From Rhynchosporium graminicola (lineage: Eukaryota > Ascomycota > Leotiomycetes > Helotiales > Ploettnerulaceae), in NCBI GenBank assembly GCA_900074885.1, contig FJUW01000021.1, positions 310,001 through 374,000 on the forward strand: a stretch of DNA of 64,000 nucleotides, read 5' to 3'. Below, piece after piece: positions 1 through 12,463 of the stretch (the stretch's first letter is position 1; each line of letters opens with the position of its first letter). The position numbers and the translations under genes are program-made. The notes under the pieces were generated by a model that made no database searches, was not told where the DNA came from, and saw only the letters and a program-made list of their open reading frames with translations.

Positions 1-2
1 TC

Positions 3-1661
3 CCAAGTGAGCACCAACTGCCTCAGTTGAAGAGACGCGAGGGTCTGAAAAGCTGGAGCATTATGGATAAAAGTGGCAAGGTTTGGTACTCATGGAAGGA
101 TGTCGAGGCTCATATCGAGGAGCATGGATCGACTCCCGCGACGGAGAAGCTTGTTGAAGGCATGTTCTCACCCGCCAACAAAACAGATATTCCGTTCGAC
201 AGATGTATGCGAGTCTACGCCCATCTTCAAGATACTGGTGGTTTCTTCATTGCAATTTTGCAGAAGATGTCGGAATTCAAGGCCAAGCCTGAATCGGAAT
301 CGAAGAAAACCGACGTCAAGCCACCAATCACGTCCATCGTCGAAGAGATCATGGCTCAACCTCCAGCGCCTGAAGGAGGATCCGTTGCACCCAAGATCCA
401 GGCAGCTGATGCCTTGACGAGACCAGTCGTTGACACAGAGTCTGAGGTTACGCCTGTGGCTCGCCAGAATCAGTCTAATGACGAGCCTGATGCCACTGGG
501 AACCCTCTCAAGCGACCCGCCGACGATGAGCCGATAATTGACGCCGTACAGGAGACGAAGAAATTGAAGACTAAGGAGGATATTGACGAACCAGCCGAAG
601 CCGGAGCAGAGAATAGACAAGTCCACTTCCCGCCACCACCCGGAGCGGAATTGGATTTAACCACCCGACCTGGAGATATGAGATCAGATGCCAATGTCGC
701 CAAACCAGTACGTAACAGAAGTGGTCAACAATTTGAGGAGCCATTCAAGTATATCTCCGGCGAGCACGCAGAAGTCCAATCCATCGAGTCATTCTACAAA
801 TTATCTCCACGATTCCCACGAGACAGATTCATGGTCCGAAATGCCGAAGGCGAGCCAGCCAAAACAATCTACTATACATCGGCCCTGATCCGCGATATTC
901 TTACGGAGAACGAGGGTAAAGGTATCAAGTTTATCCACGGCGGAGTCAAGATGTTCATGAAGCAAGACGTCCAGGCCGAAGGGGTTTGCAAATGGCGGAT
1001 CCAATCTGAAGGTATGCCCATTCTCGAGGGCTACGTCGGCGAAGAACGCGTCATTCGTCTCTACAAGAAAGAAACTTTTCGCAAACTCCTTATCGAGATG
1101 TTCCCCAAACTCTCGGACGGCGCATGGAAGAACCTCGGCGAGATTGGTGAGCATGTCAATAAGATTGGTATGGGCTGCTGTGTTCTCCGTATTGAACCTA
1201 GTGATGACGAAGATGGTTTTACGGAGCGTATGGTTCTTCCGCTTTGGAGAAGCTTACATTCTCTGAACCTCATGTTGGCGAAGGAAGATAGGACGGCCAT
1301 GTTGCTCCGAATCTTTAACGACACTACGCCGCTTGTCAACAACCACTTCCCTGCCAAGAGAACACAAGAGGAAGGAACCACCGACGAGGGCAAAAAGGTC
1401 GCACCAGGTTTCACAATCGAGAACGGAGAGACCAAGGTTGAAACTTCTGGTGCGATTGAAGCCAGCAAGCCACTCGAATCCGAGTTGATGGAGGGTCTCG
1501 TTAAGCCGGGCCCGTATGGAGACATTGTAGCAGATCCGAATGGTAGTGGTATTCCGGATGCCAAGGCCGAAAAAATCATCAAGGGTGACGATACCGGTGG
1601 GCCGGAACAACAGTTGAACGGGACGGGTGGAATTGAGGATCAATATGGTGGCGTTTCGTAA
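3..1661 (+). CDS. NCL1: tRNA (cytosine-5) methyltransferase, NCL1/NSUN2 type, 3' part only
   Basis: The gene is cut by the left window edge: the frame is open from the first complete codon, and 552 residues up to the stop are present. The family methylates C5 of cytosine in several tRNA positions in the nucleus using S-adenosylmethionine. Near residues 65-82 the stretch containing CMRVYAHLQDTGGFF matches the end of the NSUN2/Trm4 catalytic domain. A low-complexity acidic/basic linker follows (about residues 90-240), which is common in fungal members, and then the conserved C-terminal domain. The catalytic cysteine motifs lie upstream, outside the window. No intron is seen in this part. The tail after about residue 450 is charged and poorly conserved. 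I am confident of the family. The true start cannot be given. Confidence 0.88.
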   Translation, partial: PSEHQLPQLKRREGLKSWSIMDKSGKVWYSWKDVEAHIEEHGSTPATEKLVEGMFSPANKTDIPFDRCMRVYAHLQDTGGFFIAILQKMSEFKAKPESESKKTDVKPPITSIVEEIMAQPPAPEGGSVAPKIQAADALTRPVVDTESEVTPVARQNQSNDEPDATGNPLKRPADDEPIIDAVQETKKLKTKEDIDEPAEAGAENRQVHFPPPPGAELDLTTRPGDMRSDANVAKPVRNRSGQQFEEPFKYISGEHAEVQSIESFYKLSPRFPRDRFMVRNAEGEPAKTIYYTSALIRDILTENEGKGIKFIHGGVKMFMKQDVQAEGVCKWRIQSEGMPILEGYVGEERVIRLYKKETFRKLLIEMFPKLSDGAWKNLGEIGEHVNKIGMGCCVLRIEPSDDEDGFTERMVLPLWRSLHSLNLMLAKEDRTAMLLRIFNDTTPLVNNHFPAKRTQEEGTTDEGKKVAPGFTIENGETKVETSGAIEASKPLESELMEGLVKPGPYGDIVADPNGSGIPDAKAEKIIKGDDTGGPEQQLNGTGGIEDQYGGVS

Positions 1662-4090
1662 AAAGCGAGTTCGATGTATTGCATTTAAAGTCGTAAAAGG
1701 GGTTTGCCACTTTAACAAGAAGACAATCAACATTCAAGGCTGGCCAATTTTTATATCAGTGAAGCGAGATTTAAAGTCATGTCAAAGGATCGCGACATGA
1801 AGTATTACCAGAGTTAAACCACTTTTTTGATACGTCATAATTCAAACTGTAAAGTAAAAATCTAGTATAGCTCGGTAACTTTGAGGCAGATAATCTGCCT
1901 TTGCATTGCTCAGTAACTCAGTTCCGGCGAAAAATAGTCTGGTCGCAAAGCCGTTACCACAAGCTCCATCACATGATTGAGTGAGGGTCAGAGCCGAACC
2001 TTTTCCTTTCCCAGTAGCAACGGAACAACACAGCACAAGACAGTTATCCGACAAGCAGATCAGCGCTCCAGGTCCTAAGCACAACCCGGAATCATCTTTC
2101 CTCAACAGATTGTATATTCTCACGTCGACGAAACCAGTCCCTGGTGCAGAGGATCGGTATAGAACTCGTCAGGCTCGGTTTGTTCTTATAGTGTTCGGTG
2201 AGACAATAATACTTTGCCTGCATGTCCTCGACGTCTGCATGCAGTTTTCTATCCTCTGGTAGCTGTCGGAGTATATACATCAGTCCAACTTGAGCTCGCA
2301 ACTTGTGCCATAAGCCCTTTTGATGACGCGAATGTTGCGCCCATAACCGATCTCATAATACCAAGGAAAGGCGGCGGCATAGGGAGAAAGTCGGCGAGTG
2401 ACATTAGCACAATTAGATGCACCGTTATATTCAGGGCCGGGGATTTCTCAGGAGAACATGTCAGCCTGGTTAGGTCTTACGCCCGTGAATTGTTTCGTTT
2501 CTTGTTTTGCGAAAGCTTGAGCCGAATTGGCTCCTCCTGCGGGTGTCTGTGGTAATAATTAGGCCGGTAAGCTTTGAAGCAAGACCTTGTATAGATTCAT
2601 CGGAAGATGAAATTACTGACAGCTTCCTTCATCGTTCACAACGAGAAGAATTTCACTGCCTACTGTATAAAGTTCGGAACTAGAAGGACACATGGTCCGG
2701 AATCAGGCGTTGACTTCTCCATTTCCGACTACGGCATTTCATTCCCGGTTGCGAAGATCAGCTTGTCACCTAGAGAGAGCAAGATATGAACGCCACATCA
2801 CTCGCCTTGAATGAGCCTTTCGATAGAGATTCGCCATTCAAGCAGATCGGCATTGCTTTCCTCCTTCCTTCGAGCATCGGCGCGGCGCTCAAGCAGGATA
2901 AACTAAACGTCGCTATAAACATACTAGAAGTCCTCGCTGGAATTTATGTATCCTCAACTGTCCTTGATGTTGCGAATGTCGAGCCGAGCGATCATCCGAG
3001 TATGGTTAGACGAAAGGTCAAGGCTGCCACTACATACAAGACACGAAGGAAAAGTTTACTCTACCGGACACTCATTATTATCTCATCTGGTCAAAGAGGC
3101 ATTGGATGGATGAATGTGTGACGAAGAAAAAAAGCTGGTACACTACAGTATTCTGCAGCGTCTTGGCTTTTCCCAAAGCTTCAAGCCACTTTGTTGAGGG
3201 TTGTTGGTATTGATTTTAAGGGCGCCCGGACTACACACTCGAGTCAATTTACGATAGGAAGAATATATAAAATTAAAGCTGGGAATTTGTACGGTGATAT
3301 GGACGAGCAGAGTCGCGAAGAATATGAGGACGAGGACTAGGAAAGATAGACACGAGGAGGATAGAGACGAGTCACAAGAGAAGACAGCTGAGGGTCAAAT
3401 ATCAGAGAAGCGTGACTTTACGGATATGTAAACTCAATATAGAACTCGTAGTCCTCGCAGATTTTAGTGGTTTGCACAAGTAAATGTGCAGCCGATTGTA
3501 CACTTAGTGTAAGGATTTAGACATATTGTGCAGGATTAGACCCTTATGTCTCTGGATTCAATTCCCGTGATGCAGAGTTCGGTCAGAAAATCAACTTTAT
3601 CTTCAATCATTCCTTTTGCTTAACGTCTTGTGAGAGACTGCTCTAAAGTCAAACTCACCCTCAATGAAAAAGGTTGAAAAGGGGGGATCTCGCTTAGCTA
3701 CCCCTTGTACTAACAAACAATAATCGAAGCTACAGAGTATCTATACCTATCAGTGAGTATTAGGTCTAGGAACACACAAGGAATCAATCAAGAGGTTGTT
3801 CGCTGAAGACATCATTCAAGGCGCTGTTATGAACCAGTATCCGGTACAACACGTGATGCCGGGTTGCATCACCTCGGCTACAGGCGACTTTTCCGGTTTT
3901 CCATGTCATGTCTCGGCCCAGCACTGGCTCATGATCACTGCGCGTCAGATTAAATTCCTCTATAACTACAACCCTCCTTCCTGAAAGGTCGATCTGAAAA
4001 TGAGTCTGAGCCAAACAAAACTTCTTTTACCCAAATCCACAATCACTAAATCTTTATCCCAAACCCTCAAAGCTTCCTATTTTCACCACT
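1662..4090. other. Intergenic region, no supported gene
   Basis: About 2.4 kb between the methyltransferase gene and the acyl-CoA synthetase gene. Open frames up to about 110 codons occur near 2214-2555 and 2786-3121, but they match no family I know and have no convincing start or splice context. The stretch at 3700-4090 just before the next gene probably holds its promoter and 5' leader. I see no tRNA. Confidence 0.5.
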
Positions 4091-6537
4091 ATGTCCCTCA
4101 AAACCGCCATCGTTCAGCCGGGAATGTTCAAATCGCCTCCATTCAGCCTTCAAATTCCAAATCACCCAATAATTGAAGGAGAAACCATCCCTCGTCGCAA
4201 TGCCAAATATCTAGATAAACTCCTCTCTACCCCCGAAGAAGGCATATCAACATTGTACGATGTGCTCAGGCGCTCTGCCGCCAAGTTTGGTGACCTGAAT
4301 GCTATGGGAACAAGGAAATTGATCAAGATGCACACTGAAACCAAAACTGTGAAACAGGCAGTCGAGGGTAAAGAAGTGGAAGTCGTGAAGAAATGGGAAT
4401 ACCTCGAGATGGGCAAGTACGATTATGAGACTTTTGGTCAGTATGTTGCGAGGACGATGCAGATTGGGTCTGGATTTAGAAATTTGGGGATGGAGACGGG
4501 AGATCGTGTGCATCTTTTTGCTTCTACTAGGTACTTGCTTCTTCGCTCTAAATTTCTTGGATGCAAAGTATGGAGTGCTAACATTCCTGTAGTGCGAATT
4601 GGCTCGCAGTCGCTCATGGCAAGTATTTGTTTTCATTTTCCCAAGCCTAAATTAGCTCTCTCGCTTATTTCCACCTAGGCGCCGTCACTCAGTCTATGCC
4701 AATCGTAACATCGTACGCAACACTAGGAGAAGAAGGCCTAGAAATCTCCATCCTTCAAAGTCATGCGAAAGCCATTTTCGTTGATCCTGATCTACTCGGC
4801 CAGCTCATCAAGCTGCTCGCTAAGACGAAAGACCTGAAATGGATTATCTACAACGACAAACACGAAGTTAAACATGCCGACATACAAGCATTGAACAACG
4901 CAAATCCAAATGTCAAAATCATGTCTTTGGAAGAACTGCGGGTCTTGGGTGAAAGAAATCCGTTTGAAACAGTGCCACCATACCCAGAAGATCTCTGCTG
5001 CCTAATTTACACATCCGGGACCACTGGCGCACCGAAAGGCGTACCGCTCAAACATCGCAATATCGTAGCATCTAGTAAGTCCTTCTCTCCTCTATATATC
5101 TGTATTCTCTTCTCACTTTCGGGATCAAATTAACAAACTCCCTCAAGTTGCCGGCCTCGATTCCATCTTTTCCGAGTACGTCTCTCCCTCAGACTCCGTA
5201 CTCGCGTACCTCCCCCTAGCACACATTTTCGAATTCGCTTTCGAGAATGCCTGTCTCTTCTGGGGCGTGAGGATGGGATACGGTTCTTCTCGTACTCTTT
5301 CAAATCTGTCAATGAGAGACTGTCAAGGCGACATTCAGGAGTTCCGTCCTGCGATCTTGGTTGGCGTTCCTGCTGTGTGGGAAACTATCAGGAAGGGTAT
5401 TGAGAGGAAGGTAGCAGCTATGGGGTGGTTGGGAAGTAACATGTTCTGGACAGCACTGAAAGTGAAGAGTTGGTTTTGTGAGAAAGGACTTATAGTACCG
5501 GCAAATCTTCTGGATTGGTTGGTCTTTAATACGATCAAACAGCAGACAGGGGGGAGATTGAGAGCTTGTTTCAACGGAGCCGGGCCTTTGGGTAAGGAGA
5601 CGAGGAGGTTCCTCTCATACGCGCTAGTGCCACTTGTTAGCGGTTATGGCTTGACAGAAACATGCGCGTAAGTGTCTCTCCGTCTTCAGAGATCGTCAGC
5701 TAATATAATCAGGATGGGCGCGCTCCAAGATCCACTCGAGTGGACAGACGACACACTTGGCGATATTCCTGGCAGTATCGAGATCAAACTTGTTGACTTC
5801 CCTGACGCAGGATACTTCTCGACTAATGAGCCGCCGCAAGGCGAGATCTTGATTCGTGGCGATGCGGTCATGGAAGGATATTACGAGAATGAAGAAGAGA
5901 CGGCCGCAGCAATGGCGCCAGGTGGCTGGTTCAGAACGGGAGATATTGGAGAGTGGGCTCCTAATGGCCACCTGAAGATCATCGATCGCAAGAAGAATCT
6001 TGTAAAGACACTGAACGGGGAATACATCGCACTCGAAAAGGTAAAGTCATATTTGTTGAATATCTTTCGTGCTCGTATGCTGATCAACCTGTAGCTGGAA
6101 TCTATCTATCGCTCTTCAAATATTGTCTCAAACCTCTGCGTCTACGCTGCCGCCGACAGAAAAAAACCAATCGCTATCGTCATTCCTACTCTAGCAACAC
6201 TGCAGAAACTGGCCGAGGATAACGGAATAAAAGATCAAAGCTACGAAAAAGTCGTCCAAAACTATAAGATCTCAAAGCTCGTGTTGCGAGAATTGCAGGA
6301 TACAGGTCGCAAGGCAGGATTAGCTCCATTCGAGATTCTAGATGGCGTTGTGTTGACTGTTGCAGAGTGGACGCCCCAGAACGTGAGTATATTCTCTCTA
6401 GGTCAATATCCCTGTTTGTGCTTTCTAACGAATTTTAGGGATTCTTAACAGCTGCTCAGAAATTGAGCAGAAGGAAAATCGTGGCCGGTTACGAGACAGA
6501 AATTGATGTCGCGTACGAAACGAAGACTATTCATTGA
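4091..6537 (+). CDS. FAA1: Long-chain fatty-acid CoA ligase (Faa1/Faa4 type), 7 exons
   Basis: Activates long-chain fatty acids to acyl-CoA with ATP for lipid synthesis and beta-oxidation. Exons: 4091-4530, 4593-4618, 4679-5074, 5148-5667, 5713-6040, 6095-6382, 6439-6537. They sum to 2097 nt (698 aa), close to yeast Faa1 (700 aa). The AMP-binding P-loop [11 protein letters not shown] starts near residue 266, GYGLTET follows in exon 4, the [11 protein letters not shown] motif is in exon 5, and the fatty-acyl signature region (NGEYIALEK) ends exon 5. The C-terminus [15 protein letters not shown] is typical. Exon 2 is only 26 nt. Intron 2 begins GCAAGT and ends CACCTAG, so it is a GC-AG intron; this is the only join that keeps the family pattern [15 protein letters not shown]. 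All other introns are GT-AG. Faa1 and Faa4 types cannot be told apart here. Confidence 0.93.
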
Positions 6538-9207
6538 GTAAGGATCAGATTGGCAACTTTACTTTACAGCAAAGAGCCAGAGGGGTTGAGTCGGCAAATT
6601 GTTACAATATAATCTATGGGTTCGAGGAGATGCGTTGGATACTACTTTCCGTTATGGATTCATGGATTTGCCAATGGATTTCTCGCTTGTGGCTGGTCTC
6701 AGAGCTTAAATATCTGGCTTATGAGTCATAAATGATATTCTGTTTAGTCACCGCAGTTTTATACACTAAACCTTACCTAGATCTGTTACCTCCGGTTGAC
6801 CAATATCTGCACTTACCTAATAGGAGGTCGAATTATCTCCTCGTAGCTAAGAATCTCAGGCGATACGAATCAGAGACTCTAGCTAGCCTATCAGATATAC
6901 GTGATTTAAACACTGGACGATTTTCGTAGAAGTACTATTAGGATAAGCTTGAAAACAATACGCGATAGTTGAAGGCTACATACCTAAATCTGATTTCTTA
7001 TGATTCTAAATAAAAATTCGAAATTTGGGTATAATTTCCACTATTCTATCTATCTCCTCTTTTCTTTCCGAAAATTACCGATTTATTATCCTACGAGAAG
7101 ATCGTACAACCCCAGCCCCCTCGCCGGTTACAATATACTGAGTATAAGATTGATAGAACTGCCCAGGCGAACTTTCTCGCTTTTAAATTTCTATCTTAGT
7201 CTACAATATTCTGCGCACGCTAGTACAGGATCCGTCTCCAGAAACGGTAGATCGATCAATTTGAAAGAATATCAGAGCATCAAACAGGCTTTCCTTTTCC
7301 TATACTACATTCAATATCCTCTTTGTCCCGTCTATTCTCCAGAAAAGTATACTTTTCATCCACATAATCTGGACGATTCAATACCTTCTCCGCTCGAGAC
7401 TCCTGGGTTAAACGTCCTAACATTACTTATTCCCCATCGGACACTTCCACCCTCCTGCTGATTCTTATTCTATCCAAGTGATCATATTCCACAAGAGCCG
7501 TATTTCCACAACTGCGATACGGTGGTACCGCATTTTCGATTCTACCTAGCCACCTGGTGTGTCCACTCGCACTCTATAGAGCCAAAGCAGACCAGATTTT
7601 TCCTTCTTTCTTATTTTGTTCAATAAATCTCTCGCTCGCCTGCCTCATCCACGAAGTTAAGGGGGCAGTCACGCCGGTGAGGAGGCCGTAGGTGGAGAAA
7701 AGGGTGGTTGGAGAGGCAGACTAGGAGGATGGTAGTAATTATAAAACGCATGTCGAGCTTTAGTCACCAGGTAGTTTAATACCATGACTAAGTGAATAGT
7801 AGGAAGTACAGTACAATGTATCATCAAAATCGGATCGTCATCCATCTCCACACCAAAAGGCCTTTCTTTCACTAGAGTTTGAATTTCTAGTGGGCAGAGA
7901 TAACTGTTGTGTTGGTTGGTGATCACTTACTTGTCGGAGTCTTTCCTAGAATCCTTGAAGGCGTTTGAGTCGTGAGTGAGTGAGTGAGTGAGTCCTAGAT
8001 ACGAGAGAATTCCTCAGCGGGGCTCAGATCAGATTAGATGAGATGTTTTTCACTGTTTGCCACCTTACTTACCACAGTATGCCGATACAGAACACAGAAC
8101 ACATACGAGAATAGAAATGGGAATAGGAAAGTCAGCAGCGAAGCGAATATATTATTTCGTTTCTAGCTTATGCGTGAGATATTTCGTAGTACAAGACGAT
8201 ACGATCTCAAGACCGCGTGCGCGTCATTGAGAAATATAAACAATTCAATTCTTGATTTGTTATGTCGGATATTCATATTCGGAAGCTTCTCCTCCCTCAT
8301 CACTCGTCTAGCTGCTAACTCTTTTCTTCGAACATTCGCCGATTTTCCCGGATTTTTGTTCTGGAAAAGGGGGTTAAGGAGATACCAATATGATTTGCCA
8401 AATCAGCCAACACATAACCTCTACACATCTTCCCTCGAATCCCACCAAGTAACATACTTATCATGAAGTGATGAAAAAATGCATGATATCAACTTTAGCA
8501 AGCAGCTAGTCGAGCGATGCGATACGATTCGATTCGATTTCGCAACTCTCCTTAGACCAAGAGAGGAAAGAAGTAGCTATATAGTTAGTTTGGAGCTTGG
8601 CTTAGCTTAGCTAAACTGATTACCTAGTGAGAAGTTGTGTGATTCAGAATATACTCGTTTGCAATTACAAGGAGAGCTTCATGTACCTACTTATATCCTA
8701 TCCTATCATATTCTACAAATCCATCCCCGCCCGATTTTTCAAACGATCATCTCGAGAAGCCTAGTCACACAAGACAAGATACTTCGTAAATTGGAAAAGT
8801 TAGTGAAGAACGCCGAGAAAGAAGGTCTGAGCAGAACCAGAGGACGAGAAATGTATATGTCCATATGCTATCTAGGTAGGTAAGAACAGTCTAAAATTTG
8901 GGGTATTTGAAAATCACATCAATCATGCTCCCCACCTCCATCCTTCCCCCTTTCACTCTCCCCCACCTCTTCCCTCTCCTTTCAGTCTCTCCTCATCTCC
9001 ACCTCTCTCTCCTCTTCCAACAATAGAAGGACAGCCAGAATATAAACAACCTCTCTCTACTTTGACAACCCCCTGTCCTGTTTCCCAAGTCATCAGATTA
9101 AACCTTTCACTACAAATCCTTCTCTTCTCCCTCCTCTTTCTCACCTCCTCAACCTCCACCTCCGATCTCAAATTACTACATCCACCTCCCCTCCATTCCT
9201 ACCACTT
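6538..9207. other. Intergenic region between convergent genes, AT-rich
   Basis: About 2.7 kb between the stops of two convergent genes. It holds a short (GTGA)n run at 7972-7994, a GATTC-type run near 8520-8545, and a strongly pyrimidine-rich stretch at 8925-9060 that probably belongs to the 3' UTR of the gene on the minus strand. No coding region is supported. Confidence 0.5.
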
Positions 9208-12200
9208 CTATAATCCCCCACTACCAGGTACCTTCTCAGTACTAACAGCTCTCTTCCCCCATCCGCCCCAGAATCCGCCAACACCTGCGTTCGTACTCGC
9301 CGTCGGCACTACATTTGCGCTCGCCTGGTGCTGTGGTTGTGGTCTTCCAATGTATCCACCAAGCCCACTTGTAACACTCACCAGAGAAGGACTGGCACGA
9401 TGACCCAATACTGCTGCAGTTCCAGAGCTATGTCCGGACGAAGAATCTCCAGCAACGCCCAACAGCTTCCTCAAACTCTCCAACTTAGATTTCGCCTCCT
9501 CGGCTTCTTGCTTAGCGATCGCTTCGGCCGTTTTAGCCTGTACAAGCTCCAAGACAAGTGCATCCGTATCGTCTTGATTTTTCGAGATCGCAGGACTTGG
9601 AGCAGACTCCGTGACCGGATTCAACATCGGGAACTCGGAAGGAGGCGTAGCACCTGGGAAAAACGGCGCATCATTCTCCTTGTTACTGGTAGCCAGGCTA
9701 CTCGACCTCTTGTTATAAGCGAAAGGGGTTTTTTGACTCTTGTTGCTCGCACTCCTCCCCAGCTTCAACTCTCTTAGCCCACTATGGCCAGTACTACTTG
9801 AACTTCGATTCGGCCACTCGCTTTCCTGCTCTCTACTTCCATCCGGCGTCGTGACTGGTGGTTTTCGAGATTTGAGTTCGTGGATCTGTCTCTCTAGCCT
9901 CTGTTTATCCGTATGCGCGTTTCGGATGGCCAAGTGGCCTTCCTTGACTTGATCCTTCAGATTCTGGATTTCTTGGGACTGTTCCGAGACTTGGCGGTTC
10001 AAATCTTGGGTTTTGGATATTTCGTGGATGAGTTGCTCTTTGGCGCGGACAATATCTTCTCTCAACTGAGACTTTGTCTGCAACATAGAAGATCTTCGGT
10101 TGTCGGCTGGAGCGGTGAAGCGGTCTTCGACGATGTCGAGGAGACTGGAAAGATCAGTTACTGCTGGGGCAATGTCTTCGGAGTCCGAGTCTGATGCAGT
10201 ATTCTCGGCTACGATTGTTTCGTCTTCATCTTCATCTTCCTCACATGTTGAAGGTTTCAATGTGTCGAGGCTCTCATCGCTATAGCCACTGCCTACAGTC
10301 TCAGAGCTGGTCTTTTTACGCAGTCCATCGAGAAGTGATCGAACTGCATTTCGATCCTCTTCCCTCTCCTCCCTCTCCTTTTGCAGCTGTGTAGCTAGAA
10401 TAGCATGATCTCTTTGCAGCTCACTCAATGCCATCAACAAGTCCTCGATCTGTCCATGCAGATTCTTGTCTTTGTTTGGCTTTGAAACAGGGTTGTTGAA
10501 GTTAACAGACTGTCCCCGAAGGGAGAATCCATCAGTATTCGACGAATCTCTCGAGATTGAAGTCGCGTCTGTGGAAGAGCTCATCATGCTATCTGATACT
10601 CCACCTTCCATTGAGTTCAGTGTCGAAGCAATGCTCTGCTTGGAAGGCGAGCGTCTCAAAAAGCTTGAAGGTCGTGAAGGAGCTGTAAGACCAGGACTGA
10701 GGCTCATTGACTTTGTTGACGAATTCGCACTCGTCCACAAGCGACCGAGAAACCTTGACGCTATGGATCCAATATCGGTAGGTGGAACAGTATCAGCTGC
10801 TTGAGCCTCCTTATAGCTGAGTTCCAGTGCCTGCAAGCTCTCTCGCGTGACAGCTCCTGTCATGCTCACGAACTCATTAACAAATTCGTCTGCGTTGTAA
10901 TGATACACATCCCATAGACCTCTAGAGAGAAGTAATTGCATCACATCTTCAAACTCTGTGCATGCCATGATCTTCTCCTGATTCTTCCGCATCAGGGACA
11001 GAGCAACCCGCATTATGGTTTCCGAAGCTCCTTCTGCGAAAATGACATCGTATATGCGGAAGAGCATAGGAAGCGGACAAGTAACGGCGAAGAAAGAGAG
11101 GAACCATTGCGAGACGTATGCGGGTTCGATTTGGTGGTGATCAAGATAGGCAGAAAGCTCTGGGAGATGAAGCTGCATGAGCTTCTTGAACTGATATATT
11201 CGAACGTGTAATCCCGAAAGATCTGGCAGAAAACAGCTTCGCAGATCGTAATGCTCCATCAGTCTAGTATCCAATTAGCTTTCACTCTCAACCACTTGCA
11301 GTAGACCTTACCGAACAAGCACACAAAAGGCTTGCTTGTCACCCATATGCATCAACAAAGGGCCAACAAGGAAGCCCAGACCTTGACAGTACCCAATCTT
11401 ATGATCATACAGACTGAAGCACTTCAGTACACGTCCCAGCATTTTCTGTCCGTCCCCTTCCGGATCACGAAACATCTCTACTCCAGGAAAGCTGCGGCCG
11501 AGATCCTTCCCGATGATGCCCTCGTATGGGCTCGATTCTCCGCATAACCTATCGAATTGCTCTTCTAGCAAGGTGTCTCGAGCACCAGACATGCTCTGCC
11601 ATACCACACCCCGCAAAGGCGGCGGAATACCACTGCGTATCTTCTTCGAAAGTAGTGTAGGTAAACATTGTGCCGTCCTCGTGTAATCCTGTACCAAGGC
11701 AGCATAGAACTCCAAATCCGTCATAGGTGGAGTGGGAATCATCGAGTATCGCAGAGAGGGAGGCGTCGGTCCATTGACTAATCTCTTGAGATGCTGGATG
11801 GAAGGTGGTCTTGACTGGCCTCGCGGCCGCATATTTTCCACGATCTGCACCTTCGCGATGCCGGATTTGGGATTCGATACCAAGAGGTTATTCTCTTGTT
11901 CCAGTCTGGCCAGTAGTAGAGCGGTAGACTGCAGAATCAGCATTGTCTAATAACCTGGGACAAGTAGGGAGACTTACATCCTCAGAACTCTCACTCCTTG
12001 GTTCGTTCTCCTCTGTTTGCTGCAGCTCCTCCCAGTTCACCCCTCCGCCCTCTACGAATTCTTCAGAACTATCGCTGCCTCGTCTCGACTCTCCGTTCTG
12101 CGAGCCAGCAGATTCGGAACCCGAGGGGCTGAGTACCTCGTTCCCATTCGGGTCCATCGTGGTGATCCTCGGAGATTCCTCCTCCTGTTCTAGCACATCC

Positions 12201-12463
12201 TCCACATCATCTGCCAATATGTTCGGTGTATCTGCCGTATCCTCTGCTGTCTTATTTATGCGCCCATCACTTATCTGTTTCGACGGCGTGGTTGTGTCGA
12301 CATGCAGTGAAGGTGGTTCAGAGAGGCGGACTGTGACCATCGAGTCGTGGGCAACGTGGCTGGTGTGGTTGTTGGTGACAGGACTTGTAATTGTGACTGG
12401 GGAGATATGGACCTGTTCCTCTGCCTGCTCCAAAGTTGGTTTCTGGGGCGGTGGCATCTCCAT
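9208..12463 (-). CDS. GYP5: TBC-domain Rab GTPase-activating protein (Gyp5/EVI5-like), 3 exons
   Basis: Accelerates GTP hydrolysis by Rab GTPases in exocytic or Golgi traffic. Exons on the minus strand: 12463-11978, 11928-11312, 11263-9208 (3159 nt, 1052 aa). Both introns are 48-49 bp with GTAAGT/GTAAGG donors. An acidic disordered N-terminus of about 165 residues precedes the TBC domain. The domain shows IRSGIPPPLRGVVW, then KDLGRSFPG with the arginine finger near residue 307, then YCQGLGF with the glutamine finger near residue 344, then exon 3 with WFLSFF and LFRIYDVIF. After about residue 560 come Ser-rich linkers and long coiled coils (EDLLMALSELQRDHAIL and a second one), as in the Gyp5/Gyl1 family. 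The C-terminus is Gly/Ser-rich. The assignment to Gyp5 rather than another coiled-coil TBC protein is by architecture. Confidence 0.88.

Noticed and set aside
2214..3121. Short open frames between the methyltransferase and acyl-CoA synthetase genes
   Set aside because: Each is about 60-110 codons, with no family resemblance; lengths are compatible with chance.
3535..3575. GGATTCAATTCCCG, resembling a tRNA T-arm / B box
   Set aside because: No pairing acceptor or anticodon arms could be drawn upstream, and the spacing in the motif is wrong.
9062..9403. Plus-strand open frame opposite the TBC gene end
   Set aside because: It is a shadow of the pyrimidine-rich 3' flank and of the minus-strand coding region.
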